A DNA stretch of 64,000 bases from Ignavibacteria bacterium (lineage in GTDB: Bacteria > Bacteroidota > Ignavibacteria > Kapaibacteriales > Kapaibacteriaceae), in NCBI GenBank assembly GCA_947495975.1, contig CANMBE010000003.1, forward strand, positions 62,001 through 126,000, read 5' to 3'. Position 1 is the first letter of the stretch. Every line of letters starts with the position of its first letter. Shown here in pieces: positions 8,382 through 17,880 of this stretch. A model generated the notes under the pieces. That model saw nothing but the letters and a program-made list of their open reading frames with translations, had not been told where the DNA came from and did not search any database. The translations under genes were made by a program, and so were the position numbers.

Positions 8382-10506
8382 CTTCGATCTGTACCGTTCT
8401 GCTTAGGAATCGCTCTTCTGGCGTGATGTAGGATTCAATGCCCGGCGGGAATCTGTCTGTGCGAATTTCATTGCACTGCAACTCAACCTTCCTCGTAATG
8501 TGCTGTTTGATTGTTGCACAAACAGCATCAGCGCGTTTTTGTGAAAGCTTACGATTGAATTCAGCGTTACCCAGCAAGTCTGCGTAACCGCGTACAATCA
8601 CGGTTGAACCTGCGGGCACGTTTGCTACAAACAACCTGATCTGCTCTGCTGAAATGGGAGTGATCTCATCACTTGCAACATCGAAGAGTGTAAGCGTCAA
8701 GCGCTCGAGTTCAATCGTTGTTGTATCCTTCTTCACAACAAGTTGCGTTGTTGCAGTTGCGCTTACGTTTCTAATCGCGTTTACACGCAGCTTTACATCC
8801 ACGGGTCTACCGTCGTTCATGAGGTCTGCAGTGGCAGGTGTGAGCACCTGAGTAATCTGCCCAGGTACACCCTTGCCGGATTGCGAGAATACAACAACAG
8901 AGCCCGATGTTGCTTCAAGCGTCCAATCCGTGAGGTACTTCTGACTCGTTCCAAAAGGGTCAAACAGAATCTTGGGAGGATCCACTGTCTGTGCCTCATT
9001 GAAGCGGCGTTTTGCAACGGAAGCCAAAAGCTCAAGATCATTTGTCAAGATTTCTACACGTCGGTTCTCAGAATATCCTTCTTCACTTTGCTGACGCGTT
9101 ATACGCTCTGGCGCGCAGGAGCCGCTTCCTGTTTCAATGGCAATGCGATCATCACTAATGCCCCATATTCGCGTGAGATAGTCTTTCACGGCCCCAGCAC
9201 GTTTACGCGCGAGTTCACAGTCAGATCCTTCTGTTGTTGGATCTGCAGTTCCACGAAGCCGTATCGATGTATTTGGCAATCGCCGCATTCTATCGCCAAC
9301 AAGATTCAAAATTTCTCGGTGAACAGAAATCGTGCGTGTGCCAATTGCATCAAGATTGTATGCCTGTGCATCTGCAATCTGCCGGTAGCGGAACGACAAC
9401 GAAATTGATTGAGCTTCAAAGAACACTACTGGGAGAATTGGAAGTGCCTCAGTAATGAACTGGGTTGTAACGTTGATCGTGAAAACATCCTTCAGTGCCC
9501 CAGATGGCAACACTGCGCGCGCTGCTATCTTGGCAACAATAACTGGAAGGGGCGGACTGTAAACAGTATCGGTACGGTAAGCCCTGTCTGTAATTGTCAC
9601 AAGGTCAGTGGTCACAATGGTGTCCGTTACAATTCGCTCTGGGCCATCAACACGACGCCTTTCGGCATCTGGTGCTACGTCCACAAACACAGAGTCAACG
9701 AACACTTCTCGCCTACGCTCAACAGGTGTTGGCGGCTCCGGGGCATTCAAAGAGAGTGCAATGCTGGCGCCCACACGAAGCATATTTGCCTTCCACTGCT
9801 GACTTTCAATGACGCTGCCAAGTGCAATGGTGTAGAGGACCTCAGGTGTAAGAACAACTGAATGATTTTCAGTGAGCGGGATATCAAAACCTAGTCCAAC
9901 AACGGCACCAAGTTGTGGAGTGGTAAGCCCCTTCATCGATTCATTTGTTGTTTCGTTTCGCACTCTTCTGCCATTTTCAAACGTGCCCGTGCCGGGAAGA
10001 ATAAGTGTTTCCTTCTGCGTGAAAGATGTCTGAGCCATAATCCCCGCAGATGCACCCACCATGAGTCGCACTGGATCAACCACACGGATATCTACCAGGA
10101 ATTCTCCACCGAGCCAATTCATTCGTGCATCAAGAGAGTGGCGCGTTACCCCGGGTGCGGCATTCGTTACAAAGATGTTTTCGTCAGTTTCAAACGATCC
10201 ATTATACGAGGCAAAGGTGCCTCTCAGCGTCAGGCGAAAAGTCTTTGTTACTTCTTGTCGAACAAATGCGGATATGGCGGGACCAAAGCTGAGTGCGCTC
10301 GTATATCCAACACAGCATGTTGGCGCTTGGGGAAGAATAAAATCTCCACTATGCATCGCCATATCAAGATCTGCACTCATGCCAATTTGAAACAGCCAAA
10401 CATCTTCTGGTCTGGTTACCTTCCACCATTGAGCGTGCGCAACACTCGGACAAATGCTCAGACACGAAAAGACGATGATAACAATACGGAGGAAAGAAGT
10501 ACTCAT
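8365..10506 (-). CDS. Outer-membrane protein with two OmpA-like domains
   Basis: Protein of 713 aa. Signal peptide at 1-26 (IVIIVFSCLSICPSVAHAQ). Residues ~35-255 look like an outer-membrane beta-barrel. Two C-terminal modules resemble the peptidoglycan-binding OmpA domain: one near 370-490 (IRLRGTADPTTEGSDCELARKRAGAVKDYL, then ENRRVEIL) and one near 620-710 (VIVRGYADLLGNAEFNRKLSQKRADAV, then LSRTVQIEV). A double OmpA module is unusual. The start overlaps the stop of the upstream WD40 gene by 4 nt (ATGA), so the two are translationally coupled. Likely role: linking the outer membrane or a surface assembly to peptidoglycan. Confidence 0.82.
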   Translation of the reverse strand: MSTSFLRIVIIVFSCLSICPSVAHAQWWKVTRPEDVWLFQIGMSADLDMAMHSGDFILPQAPTCCVGYTSALSFGPAISAFVRQEVTKTFRLTLRGTFASYNGSFETDENIFVTNAAPGVTRHSLDARMNWLGGEFLVDIRVVDPVRLMVGASAGIMAQTSFTQKETLILPGTGTFENGRRVRNETTNESMKGLTTPQLGAVVGLGFDIPLTENHSVVLTPEVLYTIALGSVIESQQWKANMLRVGASIALSLNAPEPPTPVERRREVFVDSVFVDVAPDAERRRVDGPERIVTDTIVTTDLVTITDRAYRTDTVYSPPLPVIVAKIAARAVLPSGALKDVFTINVTTQFITEALPILPVVFFEAQSISLSFRYRQIADAQAYNLDAIGTRTISVHREILNLVGDRMRRLPNTSIRLRGTADPTTEGSDCELARKRAGAVKDYLTRIWGISDDRIAIETGSGSCAPERITRQQSEEGYSENRRVEILTNDLELLASVAKRRFNEAQTVDPPKILFDPFGTSQKYLTDWTLEATSGSVVVFSQSGKGVPGQITQVLTPATADLMNDGRPVDVKLRVNAIRNVSATATTQLVVKKDTTTIELERLTLTLFDVASDEITPISAEQIRLFVANVPAGSTVIVRGYADLLGNAEFNRKLSQKRADAVCATIKQHITRKVELQCNEIRTDRFPPGIESYITPEERFLSRTVQIEVKRGR

Positions 10507-12587
10507 CGTGTACCTTCCAAAAGGAGAGTACTTGTGCTCTGCGTTTCAGTGGTGACGTTTAAAACAGAAACTCCGCTGAGGATGTCTCGCGGAATGATAC
10601 GCTCCACAAAGCGTGCAGATTCTTCGTTCACGGTTGATGTGCTGCTCCAGAGATTCTTGCCACGCAGGTCATACACGATCATCGATATGGGTCCTGATTC
10701 CGCAAGGTTTACGTTAACACGTATCCCTTCAGCCGCTGGCACAGCCTGCACGGACAGAGGTGTACCTAGTGACGTGTACATGCGTGGGCCACCCCCTAAC
10801 CTGCATATGCCCCGCACCAAAATAGGAGTGCTTCGAGTCTCTACGCGCATCCCTGGGCCGGCTCCCATTTGATCCACGCGGATAATGTCGAGAGCAGTAA
10901 CACTGTCCTGACCCAAAGTCCCTTGAAACGCAACTGTCAACAGGTCTGCATTAACGAGCGGCAGTGGCACTGCTATCTCAAAATATTGTCTGCTTCTTCT
11001 AATTCCGTTTGAATCAATAATCACATCGTTGATGACGTTTTCAAGTGGAAGTGAAGCTGCGGTCTGGAAAAGAATGGACGGGTCATAGGAGAATCGTAGC
11101 CGCACACTATCGATCTGTGAAAGTTCGAGAAACTGTGCGCCTTCAAGCGAAACCGTAATCGTAGTAAACGCTTGAATATCAATCGTGTCTCCAGTGGCAA
11201 CGAATCGTGCAAAGGCGGGGGGCGGCGGGGAAATTGAGAAAGTTCTGCTCGTGTCTGACTGAAGTACAATTTCTCGGATTTGCCAAATACGTGCCGTGCC
11301 ATCATTTGATGTAGTGAGAAGTCTATCACCCTCATCATTCCATCGCACAACTTTTACGTCATCATTGTGTTGAAGATTTCGAATAGTTGTATTCGTTGCA
11401 AGCTCGTGGATGCGTGCGAAATTATCATCAGAGGCGCCGGCAAGGAGCGAACCATTGGGCGAGAATGCAACCATACGAACAGCGCCACTGTATCCACCAA
11501 ACTGTGATTGCCGAAGTCCAGTTGCAACATTCCACACAGTGATAGTTGAATCGGACATGCCAACGGCAACCAGTGTACCATCAGGAGAGAATGTTACGCT
11601 GCGAACACCTTCTTGCGGATCATTCACATTCCATAACTGCACAGCCGTGGAAGCTCTCCAGAGCCGGATTGTAGCGTCTCCACCCACTGTGCAGACCTTT
11701 GTGCCGTCTGGACTATATGCACCTGAGATCACGCCAACACCATGACCAGCATATGCTAGCGGCAAGCCAACAGTTCTTCCATAAATGCGTGCTTCACTGG
11801 CGCAAAGCAGAACCTTTGTGCCGTCTGCATTGATGGCAATGTCATCTAATGTAGACCCCGCACTTTGCGTGGCCCTTACAAGTGTATTTGGGAGATTGAA
11901 CACCCTTACGCGATTGTCATCACACTTTGTAAAGAGCCACAAACCCGTTGGGTCGATTTCTACTTTCGATACCGTATTGGGATGTGTGAGTGTTTGCGAC
12001 ACTGTGTTGGTAGCAACATCAATAACGCGAGCCGTGTTATCATCTGAGCCCGTGTAGATCTTGGTGCTATCCCTGCTCCATCGCACGCTATAATATGTAG
12101 CTCGAGGAACAGACACAACTACGAGCGGTACCGCGCTACTTTGTTGGGCATCCCAGATGTGAGCATCAGCCGCAACGCTCACTACCCTATCAAAGGACGG
12201 GGACCACCATGCGTCTCGCACGGGGCTTCCGTGACCACTATAGATCACATTGTCCGCGGCACCGGGAGGACGAAGCTGTAAAACACGCACTACGTATGAT
12301 GATGTTGGGGCTAATCCTCTAATATTCCATGCGAATTGACAACCGAAGGCACTATCTGCCATTTTTGACCACGTGCGTCCGTCATCAGGTGAATATTCGA
12401 GCCGAACCTTTACGGTATCATCCACGCCAGTCCAACGCACGATTACTATTGTATCACGCGTGGTGTAGTATATCTGGCCCCCTACAGGGTTTACCAGCGT
12501 CAGTGTAGTATCCTGAGCGGCCACTGGTACAACAATGCAAAGGAGTGCTAGGGCAATTGCAAATGCCCATTGATGTGCTTTCTTCAA
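10503..12587 (-). CDS. Secreted WD40 beta-propeller protein
   Basis: Protein of 694 aa from a TTG start at 12587. This start is chosen because it is followed by a clean signal peptide (KKAHQWAFAIALALLCIVVPVAAQ) and preceded 9 nt upstream by AAGGGA; an upstream ATG at 12644 would add 19 residues that spoil the signal. About residues 110-440 hold seven or eight WD40 repeats (FSPDGTLVAVGMSDSTITVWNVATG is the clearest), predicted to form a propeller. The C-terminal region resembles a T9SS sorting domain (MIVYDLRGKNLW). It is coupled by 4-nt overlap to the OmpA-domain gene, suggesting a common envelope complex (inference). The ligand is unknown. Confidence 0.8.
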   Translation of the reverse strand: MKKAHQWAFAIALALLCIVVPVAAQDTTLTLVNPVGGQIYYTTRDTIVIVRWTGVDDTVKVRLEYSPDDGRTWSKMADSAFGCQFAWNIRGLAPTSSYVVRVLQLRPPGAADNVIYSGHGSPVRDAWWSPSFDRVVSVAADAHIWDAQQSSAVPLVVVSVPRATYYSVRWSRDSTKIYTGSDDNTARVIDVATNTVSQTLTHPNTVSKVEIDPTGLWLFTKCDDNRVRVFNLPNTLVRATQSAGSTLDDIAINADGTKVLLCASEARIYGRTVGLPLAYAGHGVGVISGAYSPDGTKVCTVGGDATIRLWRASTAVQLWNVNDPQEGVRSVTFSPDGTLVAVGMSDSTITVWNVATGLRQSQFGGYSGAVRMVAFSPNGSLLAGASDDNFARIHELATNTTIRNLQHNDDVKVVRWNDEGDRLLTTSNDGTARIWQIREIVLQSDTSRTFSISPPPPAFARFVATGDTIDIQAFTTITVSLEGAQFLELSQIDSVRLRFSYDPSILFQTAASLPLENVINDVIIDSNGIRRSRQYFEIAVPLPLVNADLLTVAFQGTLGQDSVTALDIIRVDQMGAGPGMRVETRSTPILVRGICRLGGGPRMYTSLGTPLSVQAVPAAEGIRVNVNLAESGPISMIVYDLRGKNLWSSTSTVNEESARFVERIIPRDILSGVSVLNVTTETQSTSTLLLEGTR

Positions 12588-12649
12588 AGAATAGATTCCC
12601 TTATGTTGAAATGGTAATCTACGATGAACGAGCCCAAACACCAACGAAG

Positions 12650-14110
12650 TTAAAACGCTGATTTACCCTCTGGGAGTAAACCCGTTTCAGGCGGAGAGTC
12701 AAAGGCGTCGCGGTTGAACGAAAGGTCGTGGAATGCAGCCAGTTCCTTCTGGTAATAGAGCCTCACATCACCTGTGGGGCCGTTTCTCTGCTTACCAACA
12801 ATGATTTCTGCAACATTCTCCGTGGACCTGCCATCTTCGAACTGGGCGATCTTGTAATATTCTGGGCGGTGAATGAACATCACAACGTCTGCATCTTGCT
12901 CAATTGAGCCCGATTCCCGCAGGTCAGATAGCATTGGGCGTTTGTCTGCGCGTGCTTCAAGTGTACGATTGAGTTGCGAGAGAGCAACAATCGGAATCTG
13001 AAGTTCCTTAGCAACGGCCTTCAATGTGTGTGAGATCATCGAAATCTCGCGCTCACGGCTCTCTGCTTTTGGTGCGTGCATAAGCTGCAGGTAGTCTACA
13101 ATCACAAGATCGATCTTGTGCTCTACCTTCATGCGTCTACATTTTGCACGTAACTCAACTGGCGTAAGCGCAGCAGAATCGTCTATGAATATCTGAGCAT
13201 TCATGAGACTATCAACACGAGTTACGATCTCGTGCATTTCCGTGTTTGAGAGTCGACCACTTCGAAGCGCCTGAAGTCCAACTTGTGCATCGGCAGAAAT
13301 GAGACGCAGTACAAGTTGCTGTGCCGACATTTCGAGCGAAAAGATGCCAACGGATTTTCCACGGCGTGATGCTGCACGAGCAACTGACAATGCGAATGCA
13401 GTTTTACCCATCGATGGGCGCGCTGCAACAATCACGAGATCAGACGGCTGGAGTCCACTCAATAGTTGATCGAGCTGCGTAAACCCAGTTGGTACGCCCG
13501 TTACGCCATCACCATCGCCCGAGGCAATGGCGAAGATTTTCTCAATTGCTTCCTTTGTGAGTTTCTTCATGCCCGAATACGAGCGACGAAGTCTCTTTTC
13601 GGCTACTTCAAAGATTCGCTGTTCGGCACGATCAACTTCATCGAGTGCGTCCGTTGTATCGTCATAACAATCACCAATAATCTCACCCGCTACTCGGATG
13701 AGCTGACGCTTGAGATATCGTTCCAACACGATACGTGCATGATGTTCAACGTTTGCTGCCGAGACTGTGCGTACGCTAATCTCCGTGAGCGCAAACATTC
13801 CGCCTACACGTTCAAGGGTACCTTCACGTTGCAGTTGATCGGTAAGCGACACAAGATCAATTGTAACGCCCCGTTCAAACATGGCCATCATGGCCTTGAA
13901 GATCAACACGTGTTTGTCATGATAGAAACACTCGGCATCGAGCACTTCTATGACCTTTGCCACGGCGTCTTTATCGATAAGCATCGCACCAAGAACAGCT
14001 ACTTCAGCATCTGTTGAATGGGGCGGGATGTTACCAACAACTTCGTCGATCGGTAAAACTTGGGAGCGGTTTGAAGAAGAGCGCTGATCTCTTTTAGGTT
14101 GCGATGACAT
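12650..14110 (-). CDS. dnaB: Replicative DNA helicase DnaB
   Basis: Hexameric 5'-3' replicative helicase, 486 aa. The N-terminal DnaB domain starts near residue 27 (IPPHSTDAEVAVLGAMLID). The RecA-like motor has Walker A RPSMGKTAFALSVA and a DnaB C-terminal signature (DLRESGSIEQDADVVMFIHRP). No intein or insertion is seen and the length is normal. The gene lies just upstream of the WD40 gene, with a TAnnTTCG-like box for the latter near the dnaB stop. Identification is secure. Confidence 0.98.
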   Translation of the reverse strand: MSSQPKRDQRSSSNRSQVLPIDEVVGNIPPHSTDAEVAVLGAMLIDKDAVAKVIEVLDAECFYHDKHVLIFKAMMAMFERGVTIDLVSLTDQLQREGTLERVGGMFALTEISVRTVSAANVEHHARIVLERYLKRQLIRVAGEIIGDCYDDTTDALDEVDRAEQRIFEVAEKRLRRSYSGMKKLTKEAIEKIFAIASGDGDGVTGVPTGFTQLDQLLSGLQPSDLVIVAARPSMGKTAFALSVARAASRRGKSVGIFSLEMSAQQLVLRLISADAQVGLQALRSGRLSNTEMHEIVTRVDSLMNAQIFIDDSAALTPVELRAKCRRMKVEHKIDLVIVDYLQLMHAPKAESREREISMISHTLKAVAKELQIPIVALSQLNRTLEARADKRPMLSDLRESGSIEQDADVVMFIHRPEYYKIAQFEDGRSTENVAEIIVGKQRNGPTGDVRLYYQKELAAFHDLSFNRDAFDSPPETGLLPEGKSAF

Positions 14111-14190
14111 ATGAGCAATCTAGGTAATCAGCCCGCTTTGTTATCCAAGCATTACTAACGCATTATCCCCATGCTCGTGGGTTAATCAGT

Positions 14191-15189
14191 TTACGGTAGA
14201 ACGATTTCGCGCTTTAACTCAGCGCTGGCGTAGAGCGCCTCTACAACCTTCATACGCTCCACTGCTTCGTCTATCGTAGAAATCATTGGTACAAGTCCGC
14301 GCACGGCATTAAAAAAGTGTTTGAACTCTGATTCATAACTCTTCTTGTAAATTTCAAGCTGCGTTTTCTTCTGAGGCGAAGTTGTGCTTGAAATATTTGC
14401 TCCGCTTTTGCGAACCAGACGATAAGGATTGATGTATGCGCTGCCTTTTTTTCCAAAAACGTTGCAGTAGTAGAGATCTTCTGCTCTAACGAGCGACCAG
14501 CTTGTCTCGATAGTTGCCACCGCGCCATTTTCGAATTGAAGCATGGCTACAACTACATCTTCTACAGTTTTTGTTTCGTGGTGGAATGTTGACGCTGTTA
14601 CACTACGCACTCTACCAAAATCAAAAACGTGCAGAATCATATCCAATACGGCTATCCCAAGGTCAACAAGTACACCCCCTCCCGACATATCGGCATTGGC
14701 CAACCATCGGGCGTCTGTAGAGCGCTGCTTAACCCAACCCGCCTTAACGTAGTACGCATTCCCAATCTCGCCGCGGTCAACGGCATTCTTCATATTTGCT
14801 ACATCTGGCCGGAACCGATGATTCATTCCTACCATGACGTGAACCCCATAGCGCTCAGCGAGAGTCTTCATCTCCATTGTTTCTTGCAACGTACGCGCTG
14901 CTGGCCGCTCCACAAACACATGCTTTCCTGCGGCAATCGCCAGCATTGCAACGGCAGCGTGAGCATCGGTGCTGGTTGTCACGAACACGGCGTCTGCGTC
15001 CGGCAGGTGCAGAGCCTCTTCAAGGGTGCGGAACGCATGCGGCACGTTGTATTTCTCGGCAAGAATGCGAGCTTTTGATATCTGCCGATCACAAATAGCC
15101 ACAATGCGCACTCCGCTTGCAGCAGTTAAGAGCGGGAGGTGAATTCCTTGGGCAATATTGCCGGCACCGACGAGAATAATTCCAATCAT
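14191..15189 (-). CDS. Gfo/Idh/MocA-family NAD(P)-dependent oxidoreductase
   Basis: 332-aa oxidoreductase. The Rossmann NAD(P) site is at the N-terminus (GIILVGAGNIAQGIH), and the usual EKP motif near residue 95 appears as VERPAART, a conservative change. The C-terminal alpha/beta domain follows (MNHRFRPDVANMK onward). Family members act on sugars, inositols or nucleotide sugars; the substrate cannot be told from sequence. It lies 27 nt downstream of a GT9 glycosyltransferase on the same strand, so a role in making a sugar for lipopolysaccharide or another glycan is plausible (inference). Confidence 0.9.
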   Translation of the reverse strand: MIGIILVGAGNIAQGIHLPLLTAASGVRIVAICDRQISKARILAEKYNVPHAFRTLEEALHLPDADAVFVTTSTDAHAAVAMLAIAAGKHVFVERPAARTLQETMEMKTLAERYGVHVMVGMNHRFRPDVANMKNAVDRGEIGNAYYVKAGWVKQRSTDARWLANADMSGGGVLVDLGIAVLDMILHVFDFGRVRSVTASTFHHETKTVEDVVVAMLQFENGAVATIETSWSLVRAEDLYYCNVFGKKGSAYINPYRLVRKSGANISSTTSPQKKTQLEIYKKSYESEFKHFFNAVRGLVPMISTIDEAVERMKVVEALYASAELKREIVLP

Positions 15190-15216
15190 GAAAAATGCAA
15201 AGCAACAATCATGCCG

Positions 15217-16245
15217 TCAGATTAAAGCTGCGAGCGCAGAGAGAACTTGCTCTGTTTCGATGGATACCATACACAAGAAATGACCCTTCGGACATGAAGC
15301 TCGTCCAATGTGCGAACATGGCCGGCACGACACGTTGTGTTCAACAATTTTGAATGGCACGGCATACGGCGCAAAGCCAAACTCTTGCACCGTAGATCCA
15401 AAAATGGCCACAATTGGCAGCCGGCGTGCCGATGCCAGATGCATCACACCGGAATCATTTGTGATAATCGCCTGGCATGTGTCGAGCGCACGGACGGTGG
15501 ATTCAACGGAAAGCGAGCCATCCGCCCGCAAAACGTCCACCCCAGATGCCTCAGCAACAGCACTACAGATATCTACATCTGCTGGGCCCCCTATCAGTAC
15601 AATCTCTTTGTTACCGCGCACTGTTAGTTCTCGTACGAGCTGGGCATACTTCGCTATTGGCCAACGCTTTGTGGCATGTTGTGCGCCCGGGGCTATTGCT
15701 ATTCTATGCAGAGCGCCACGCGCCGGCTGTGCGTTGAGGTAGACTCCATCACGGCGCTCCTCAGGCAACCACACCTCACACGGCTCAATATCACCTACAA
15801 GAGGCAGATGTTCAAGGAGCTTGCGGTAGCGCGAGACGATTGACTGCGTTTTTGCTGGCCGTTTCTTAAGCCACACGAGGGCTAACTTCTCAAGTCGGTG
15901 CTTTGGAGCAAGCACAACTGTTGACCCTAAGCCATGGCGCAGGGCGGCCGAGCGGAGGTTGTGCTGCAGGTCAACGATAAGATCATATTGCCCACCACAT
16001 TCTCCCGACAGCGATTCAAGTATTTTCAACTTTATCTCGTCGCTCGTGGCGTCAGTTGCGCTCGTTGTGAGAATGGGCCATACATGTGCAACTCGCGGAT
16101 TGTTCTGCCACACTCCGGCAAATCTGGAGCTCACGGCCACATCGATACGTGCGCGTGGATAGGTACGGTGTAATTGCCGCACCAAGGGTGTGGCAAGGAC
16201 AACGTCTCCTAAAGAAGACAATCTGATGATCAGTATAGATCGCAT
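15217..16245 (-). CDS. Glycosyltransferase family 9 (heptosyltransferase-like)
   Basis: 342 aa from ATG 16245, chosen because MRSILIIRLSSLGDVVLATP is the canonical GT9 N-terminus; an upstream ATG at 16284 adds 13 unrelated residues and crowds the divergent STAS gene. The second Rossmann domain has IAIAPGAQHATKRWP and the acceptor/donor-binding block ITNDSGVMHLASA, followed by IFGSTVQEFGFAP. ADP-heptose:LPS heptosyltransferases (WaaC/WaaF/WaaQ) belong here; which one this is cannot be settled. Role: lipopolysaccharide core assembly at the cytoplasmic face of the inner membrane. Likely co-transcribed with the Gfo/Idh gene. Confidence 0.9.
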   Translation of the reverse strand: MRSILIIRLSSLGDVVLATPLVRQLHRTYPRARIDVAVSSRFAGVWQNNPRVAHVWPILTTSATDATSDEIKLKILESLSGECGGQYDLIVDLQHNLRSAALRHGLGSTVVLAPKHRLEKLALVWLKKRPAKTQSIVSRYRKLLEHLPLVGDIEPCEVWLPEERRDGVYLNAQPARGALHRIAIAPGAQHATKRWPIAKYAQLVRELTVRGNKEIVLIGGPADVDICSAVAEASGVDVLRADGSLSVESTVRALDTCQAIITNDSGVMHLASARRLPIVAIFGSTVQEFGFAPYAVPFKIVEHNVSCRPCSHIGRASCPKGHFLCMVSIETEQVLSALAALI

Positions 16246-16299
16246 TGGTACGAAGTTTGCGATCTTTGCGACATCACCAACCACTTTGATGTAAAGAAC

Positions 16300-16641
16300 A
16301 TGAGATTTTCCGTGGAACAGGACGACGAACTCGTTGTCTTTACGATCAAAGAGCCCATGCTCGACTCAACAAATGCCCCAGAGGTGAAGGGCGAGCTCTT
16401 GATTTTGTGCCAGCCTTCGGTAAAGGCATTGGTGATAGACCTTTCTCTGGTCCACTTCTGTGATTCGCAAGGCCTATCTTCACTTCTTCTGGCACATCGC
16501 CAGATGAAGGACCATGAAGGATTTGTGATCCTCGTTGGGCTACAAGAGCAGGTACGCAACCTGTTCCGGATTTCGCAGATCGAATATCTCTTCGAATTCC
16601 AGCCAACCATAGCCGACGCTGTAGCGTGGCTGCAGAGCTAA
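16300..16641 (+). CDS. STAS-domain anti-sigma-factor antagonist
   Basis: A single STAS domain of 113 aa, like SpoIIAA/RsbV. These small proteins are switched by phosphorylation of a conserved serine and bind anti-sigma kinases. The motif around the expected site is FCDSQGLSSLLLAH (about residues 51-64), with Ser in the D-S-x-G-L position. No kinase or sigma factor is adjacent, so the partner is unknown. It is divergent from the GT9 gene and convergent with nuoC. Confidence 0.88.
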   Translation: MRFSVEQDDELVVFTIKEPMLDSTNAPEVKGELLILCQPSVKALVIDLSLVHFCDSQGLSSLLLAHRQMKDHEGFVILVGLQEQVRNLFRISQIEYLFEFQPTIADAVAWLQS

Positions 16642-16660
16642 GCCCCGTGCTGGCTTTTTA
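16640..16660 (+). terminator. Weak hairpin between STAS gene and nuoC
   Basis: AAGCC (16640-16644) can pair with GGCTT (16652-16656), followed by TTT. An alternative hairpin, GGCTT-TTT-AAGCC, overlaps it on the downstream side. It sits in the 22-nt gap between convergent stops and could serve both genes. Confidence 0.35.
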
Positions 16661-16663
16661 AGC

Positions 16664-17170
16664 CTAGTCTTTTGGCGGAAGTGGAAGTGACCCCGGAATT
16701 CCCATAAGCGGAAAATCTTTGCGCAATGGGTAAAGGGGCGTTCCATGTTCATCCATGAAATCTTCCGGCATGTAAAACCTGCGCAGGTCTGGATGACCGT
16801 CAAAGATGATGCCGTACATATCGTACGTCTCACGCTCGTACCAGTTTGCGGCCTCCCACACATCTACGGATGTAGGAAGGTGCAATGCGTCTTCGTGCAC
16901 GCCCACCTTTACACGCAAACGAGCAGCGTTTGCGAGAGAGCTTAGGAAATACACAACCTCATAACGCTCGCCTGGCTTTGCCCAATCGATTGCTGTGATG
17001 TCTATCAATAAATTAAACGTCGTTCGCGGGTTGTCCTTTAGCTCATACAGCACGTCAAGCAAATCCGCAGCTTTCACAACGAGCGTCAAGTCTCCGTGGT
17101 GTTCCACTACACTTACGTCAGCAGCCACAGCCTTTGCCACCTGAATGATATCGTTGTTGCTCAAAGCCAT
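16664..17170 (-). CDS. nuoC: NADH-quinone oxidoreductase subunit C (30-kDa subunit)
   Basis: Complex I peripheral-arm subunit, 168 aa. The signature lies near residues 105-145: WYERETYDMYGIIFDGHPDLRRFYMPEDF, then YPLRKDFP. It is not fused to NuoD, and no other nuo gene is in the window, so nuoC is detached from the rest of complex I here. The ATG follows the stop of the fatty-acid hydroxylase gene after one base (TAATATG), showing co-transcription and probable translational coupling with a lipid enzyme. Confidence 0.95.
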   Translation of the reverse strand: MALSNNDIIQVAKAVAADVSVVEHHGDLTLVVKAADLLDVLYELKDNPRTTFNLLIDITAIDWAKPGERYEVVYFLSSLANAARLRVKVGVHEDALHLPTSVDVWEAANWYERETYDMYGIIFDGHPDLRRFYMPEDFMDEHGTPLYPLRKDFPLMGIPGSLPLPPKD

Positions 17171-17171
17171 A

Positions 17172-17831
17172 TTATTTGCCTACGGATTGCGACACTGGTT
17201 TTGTGACTGTACGTTTACGACGCGCCCACTCTGGCACCGTATTAAACACATAATCCCACATTGGATTGCTCACGCCAAAAGCCGTGTGCTCATCTATAAA
17301 GTGGTGTTTCATGTGATATTCTTTGATGAACCGGCCTACTCTATTGGTCATCGGGAAGTGGTGTGTTGCATAGTGAATGCTGTCATAGGCCACGTACCCT
17401 GCAAGAAATCCAGCATACAACGCATAATGATGGGGCGATGCGAAACCCTTGAAGAGCCAGAAAAATACTATGGCCAGCGGGACGCTGACAAGAAGCGGCA
17501 TTACAAGTCTGGTTGAATCTCGCGGGTAATCATGATGAATACCATGGACAAGGAAATGCAACTTCTTACCAAGACTCGTTGTGGGGACAATGTGGAATGC
17601 CCATCTGTGGATGGTGTATTCAGTTAACGTCCATGCTATTACGCCCACCACAAAGAAAAGGATGGCCGCCCAAACAGCTACTGTTCCAAGGCTGAGGATC
17701 ATCATCCACACAATTACCGGCACGAATACTACGATTGGCGTAACGGGATGTATGTGCGAGAAGAACTCAAGAATTGGATTCTTGAAGAGTCTTACCGTTT
17801 CGTCTTGATTTGAAACAAACATCGCGCACAT
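17172..17831 (-). CDS. Fatty acid hydroxylase superfamily membrane enzyme
   Basis: 219-aa integral membrane di-iron enzyme related to fatty acid 2-hydroxylase and sterol desaturases. Histidine clusters that bind iron are visible: HRWAFH (about residue 75), HGIHHDYP (about 95), HYATHH (about 150) and HMKHHF (about 170). Four hydrophobic segments surround them. Expected role: oxygen-dependent hydroxylation of a lipid acyl chain in the inner membrane. It is followed after one base by nuoC. Two ATGs (17831, 17822) are possible; the first is listed. TATTTTAG about 37 nt upstream is a possible -7 box. Confidence 0.87.
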   Translation of the reverse strand: MCAMFVSNQDETVRLFKNPILEFFSHIHPVTPIVVFVPVIVWMMILSLGTVAVWAAILFFVVGVIAWTLTEYTIHRWAFHIVPTTSLGKKLHFLVHGIHHDYPRDSTRLVMPLLVSVPLAIVFFWLFKGFASPHHYALYAGFLAGYVAYDSIHYATHHFPMTNRVGRFIKEYHMKHHFIDEHTAFGVSNPMWDYVFNTVPEWARRKRTVTKPVSQSVGK

Positions 17832-17880
17832 AAGAATCAGCCTTGTTAAATCAGTCAGCTTCTAAAATACGGTGCAGGCG

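Noticed and set aside
8743-9408. Long rightward open frame opposite the OmpA-domain gene
   Set aside because: The reverse strand encodes a coherent envelope protein; this frame has Cys/Arg/His-rich composition and no recognisable domain.
9913-10872. 319-codon rightward open frame
   Set aside because: Spans the end of the WD40 gene and start of the OmpA gene on the other strand; product is low in conserved features and looks like antisense reading.
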